Of a stretch of 64,000 nt of DNA, positions 61,184-64,000 are shown in pieces. Location: the NCBI GenBank assembly GCA_028824125.1, contig JAPPES010000097.1, positions 1 through 64,000 of the forward strand, written 5' to 3'. Below the pieces are notes generated by a model that saw nothing but the letters and a program-made list of their open reading frames with translations, had not been told where the DNA came from and did no database searches. Numbering within the stretch: position 1 is the first letter of the stretch; every line of letters begins with the position of its first letter. Source of the DNA: Candidatus Poribacteria bacterium (GTDB taxonomy: Bacteria > Poribacteria > WGA-4E > WGA-3G). The position numbers and the translations under genes are program-made.

Positions 61184-63943
61184 CTATAAAAGAGTCTCAA
61201 CAATTTCTTGAAATCGTGATTCAAGGTTTTCACGCTCAACGTTCATCTCAGAATCGGCTTCCAGTTTAGTCTGTAGCAATTCATCATAGCGTTCAACGTA
61301 CTCCATTAAAGCCTCTACCTCTTTTTCATAACAGATTGCCGAAGTTAAAACCTTTTCCTTTACGACAATCGGAAGTTGCTCAGAAGTAATTTGTGTTAAT
61401 TCCCAACGCCACACTTTTTCAGAGATATAGGCAATAAATCGGTCTAAAACTTCGCCTTCATAACTACTGTTTTGGAGTTCTTTGACCTCCTGAATGAGGC
61501 CTAAAACCTGATTAAAAAGGGAGTCGGACAAGATACCGCGTAATTCCATCAAAATACGTCCCGTTGTTGAAATCGGCAGCTTATTTTGAAGCAGGAACAT
61601 GCGTAGATTTGGATAATCTTCTAACGTCTTGATTTCAGTGAGCCATGTTTCATCTATCGCAGGAAGTTCACTTAAATCGAAACTGAGTACTTGTTGTTTT
61701 CGAATTTTTTCGAGTTCAGCGGCACTTTTATTCAGTCCGGCGTTCGCGAGTGTACTTATAACCTCTGATTCTCTATAAGGTTTCAAAAACGCAATCATTT
61801 CAGTGACTTTTGTCTGTTCTGCTTGAATTGTCTCAGAAGTAACGTTGCCGTTATTGCGTGCTTGAACAGTATTCCCTTTTTTACCTTTCCGTGTCGGATT
61901 TGTGAGGCGGGTGGCACGTTTGGTCAACGTTCCATCGTACCGGACCAATTCTTGGCGAAGCAGAGAGAGTGTCACATCTCCGTGAATAGCCAGTTTTTCA
62001 GATGTCGTGATGTCGCGCAGATTATGTCCAGTTTTCACAACAAGGGCACGATTCAGGTTACGTTCCAAAATTTTCCGATCCTTTTCGTTTTCTACAACAA
62101 GTTGACTACTCAACGTGAGGTTCATTAATCGCTTCGTCTGGTCTGGCACACTCAGGTTGATGTCACAGGTAGGTTTGAAATCGTCTAAGAGTTTTTCACG
62201 ATATTTTCCATTAAGCACTAACACCCACAACGTATTGTAATACGTCTGGAGTTTCTCAGTTTCCCGCGGTGCCTGCTCAACCCATCGCTTTATGGTTGGA
62301 AAATGATCTTTCACATGCGTTAAAAGTTCTTCAAACTCCGTATCTGTGACTTCAAACCCTGAAAATTTAGGTTGCGTTTGACGGTTTGTACGGTTGTTCC
62401 GCTGAGCAGTTGCAGATTTCGTTGCTAACAGGATATTCTCAAGTGATTGGATAACCTTTTCAAAATCCTGACTGTGTCGGCTTGCAAAGTTAGCAATTTC
62501 AAGAAGTGTTAGCCAGACGTTCCGCATTCTCTCAATTTGCCTTGGATGTAAAGTGGATCTCAGTCCGATCCGTGTCATCTTTTCACGGACAGTGCCGGAT
62601 GTCCATTCAGGCAAATAGATTTCATCTAACGGCAGGTCATTCTCAAAAATGTTTGCTTCAACTGGGACAACAAGCCCTGTCGCGATGAAATTTGTTTCAA
62701 AAACAAGATCATGGAAAAGCGCTGCTGCCTTATCTAATATCTGATTCGTCAAGGTGTAACTTGATTGAATCATGTGGTTGAGTGTAAACTGATGGTTTTC
62801 TTGTAGTTGCCAAAATTCAATGATTGGATCAATACTTTCTCTCAGTATCTCTGTCGTTGTTTTTGTTGCTTCCTCCTCAAAATGTTCGCCAAGATATTCG
62901 GCATAGAAGTTAGAAAACGCACCTATTGTATTACGTAGTTCGCGAATAACGAGATCATCCCACACTTTATTATGAATCCGTTGCCCACGATTGAGCATCA
63001 AAGCCCTCAGTCGGCTTTCAACTCCCTGATGGAATTGGGTCATCAACTGATACGCATGTTGACTGGCTTTGGTCATATAGTCTTCAATTTTTGAAGAACT
63101 ATTTGTTATCGCTTCCTCAATTTCTTTAGGTGACGCGTTGAATGCTACTGGAACAAGTTTCAACGTTTGAGACTCAAGTGGATCATAGACAGCGGCTGTT
63201 GATAACACTCGGACAGCTGGTTGAGTTTCTGAAGTTTCGTCCTCCAAAAAACGCTCATGAAGCGCCAAACTGTATCCTAAGTCAACAAGATCAGGATAGT
63301 TTTTAATATGGGTACGCAGCACTACCAAAACCGTGTCGTACCCTTCTTTTTCAACTTCTGTAAGCACAGCATCTTCGTTGAGATGTATTCTGTGGATATG
63401 GGTTTGTTCAGGAATAACAACCTTTGCGGTAGAGCAATCGGTATCAGCTGTCTTTGCAAGGACAAAACCACCTGTTTTGATGGTACTCGGTACTATCAAA
63501 CGCGATTGTAAAACCTCTTCCGTCAGCTCAGAGAGTGTAAGAGATTTTCCTAAGTGTTGGACAGTGATATTAGCCAGAACACCATCAGCAAAATCGGTGA
63601 TTTGGCGTGCGTTGCGTTCTAACTCTTGCACACTTTTGTGAACGCGATCATAATCGTCAAGTGCTGAAGCTTGTACCTTTGTTTCGTCGATCCAGGATAC
63701 CCAAGCCCCTGGACGCGGTTTCATTTTTAAAGTGAGTTCTCCATCTTTGGAGTCAAAACCGGGAAGGATCTGACGCTCGGATGTCACTTTCGGTGTCCAG
63801 ACAATCAAATGTTTATTACTCTTGCTACCGAGCCCGATTCCAAAAGTGTCTCCCCAACTCATCCGTCCCTCAACGCTGGCTTTGATCTTATCGGTTAATG
63901 TAAAAAGTGAGTCAGAGTGAAAATTAAAAGATATACTTTGCAT
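61184..63943 (-). CDS. Large protein of unknown function (919 residues)
   Basis: No family recognised. The amino-terminal ~110 residues look like beta-rich sequence (SISFNFHSDSLFTLTDKIK, LPGFDSKDGELTLKMKPRPG); the rest is mainly helical with charged runs (VHKSVQELERNARQITDFADG; TTEILRESIDPIIEFWQLQENHQF), a basic low-complexity linker (RLTNPTRKGKKGNTVQARNNG, about residue 695) and a coiled-coil-like end (EVEALMEYVERYDELLQTKLEADSEMNVERENLESRF). No signal peptide or membrane segment. It heads the operon with the MDH-like protein, XdhC and a small protein. The 57 bases before it hold no clear ribosome binding site apart from AGGAGGACAC about 15 bases upstream of the ATG. Confidence 0.85.
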   Translation of the reverse strand: MQSISFNFHSDSLFTLTDKIKASVEGRMSWGDTFGIGLGSKSNKHLIVWTPKVTSERQILPGFDSKDGELTLKMKPRPGAWVSWIDETKVQASALDDYDRVHKSVQELERNARQITDFADGVLANITVQHLGKSLTLSELTEEVLQSRLIVPSTIKTGGFVLAKTADTDCSTAKVVIPEQTHIHRIHLNEDAVLTEVEKEGYDTVLVVLRTHIKNYPDLVDLGYSLALHERFLEDETSETQPAVRVLSTAAVYDPLESQTLKLVPVAFNASPKEIEEAITNSSSKIEDYMTKASQHAYQLMTQFHQGVESRLRALMLNRGQRIHNKVWDDLVIRELRNTIGAFSNFYAEYLGEHFEEEATKTTTEILRESIDPIIEFWQLQENHQFTLNHMIQSSYTLTNQILDKAAALFHDLVFETNFIATGLVVPVEANIFENDLPLDEIYLPEWTSGTVREKMTRIGLRSTLHPRQIERMRNVWLTLLEIANFASRHSQDFEKVIQSLENILLATKSATAQRNNRTNRQTQPKFSGFEVTDTEFEELLTHVKDHFPTIKRWVEQAPRETEKLQTYYNTLWVLVLNGKYREKLLDDFKPTCDINLSVPDQTKRLMNLTLSSQLVVENEKDRKILERNLNRALVVKTGHNLRDITTSEKLAIHGDVTLSLLRQELVRYDGTLTKRATRLTNPTRKGKKGNTVQARNNGNVTSETIQAEQTKVTEMIAFLKPYRESEVISTLANAGLNKSAAELEKIRKQQVLSFDLSELPAIDETWLTEIKTLEDYPNLRMFLLQNKLPISTTGRILMELRGILSDSLFNQVLGLIQEVKELQNSSYEGEVLDRFIAYISEKVWRWELTQITSEQLPIVVKEKVLTSAICYEKEVEALMEYVERYDELLQTKLEADSEMNVERENLESRFQEIVETLL

Positions 63944-64000
63944 GTGTCAATTAGTATGTGTCCTCCTTTTATTTTGTAGTTGGGACTCTGACGAAATTTT

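Noticed and set aside
1-64000. tRNA or rRNA genes
   Set aside because: Reading the intergenic gaps I found no cloverleaf with a GGTTCGA-type T-arm and no rRNA sequence; a computational scan would be decisive.

Overview
The window looks like a chromosome segment from an uncultured bacterium, most likely of the Candidatus Poribacteria type. This is inferred from gene content and was not tested by a search. The pointers are a secreted WD40-cohesin-dockerin protein ending in a PNPFNPETW...ASGVYFYTL...RKMLILK carboxy-terminal domain, a second cohesin-dockerin protein, several phytanoyl-CoA dioxygenase (PhyH) proteins, a creatininase-family hydrolase and a CP-ATP-grasp/alpha-E plus transglutaminase pair. 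Lipoproteins, an OmpA-family protein, a TonB-like protein and a beta-barrel candidate indicate a diderm envelope. No rRNA, tRNA, CRISPR array, prophage or intact insertion sequence was seen.

Layout. 0-15 kb: tyrS, a small membrane protein, a promoter-RNA-terminator unit ahead of aroF (DAHP synthase), leuA, a cytoplasmic-looking alkaline phosphatase, glnE, an envelope protein, a TonB-like protein and a glutamine synthetase homologue. 14.5-19.5 kb: a TdeIII-type restriction endonuclease without a methyltransferase, a creatininase-family protein, a cohesin-dockerin protein, a PhyH oxygenase and a lipoprotein. 19.7-22.8 kb: a histidine kinase directly followed by a PorX-like receiver-PglZ regulator. 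23-32 kb: rng, rplU-rpmA, a DUF4398 lipoprotein with an OmpA-family partner, guaA, an M14-like peptidase and a class V aminotransferase. 32-38.7 kb (minus strand): ECF sigma factor, zinc-finger anti-sigma and a 1569-residue TPR protein. 39-49.5 kb: an Ig-like lipoprotein, dprA, a cytoplasmic WD40 protein, transglutaminase and ATP-grasp/alpha-E genes, a LamG protein and an EcfT-like protein. 49.5-64 kb (minus strand): the large WD40 protein; a four-gene group with two PhyH oxygenases, an aspartate kinase and an ATPase/nuclease/2OG-oxygenase fusion; and a four-gene group with a 919-residue unknown protein, a malate-dehydrogenase-like protein lacking catalytic residues, XdhC and a small protein.

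Almost every large intergenic gap holds short inverted-repeat elements (MITE-like) of at least three related or nested types. Several lie against stop codons, and one supplies a stop codon.

Most noteworthy: the structured RNA before aroF; the ATPase-nuclease-oxygenase fusion with an internal ribosome binding site; the malate-dehydrogenase-like pseudoenzyme in an operon with a large unknown protein; the kinase/PorX-like pair together with a type IX-like sorting domain; and the nested MITE families.
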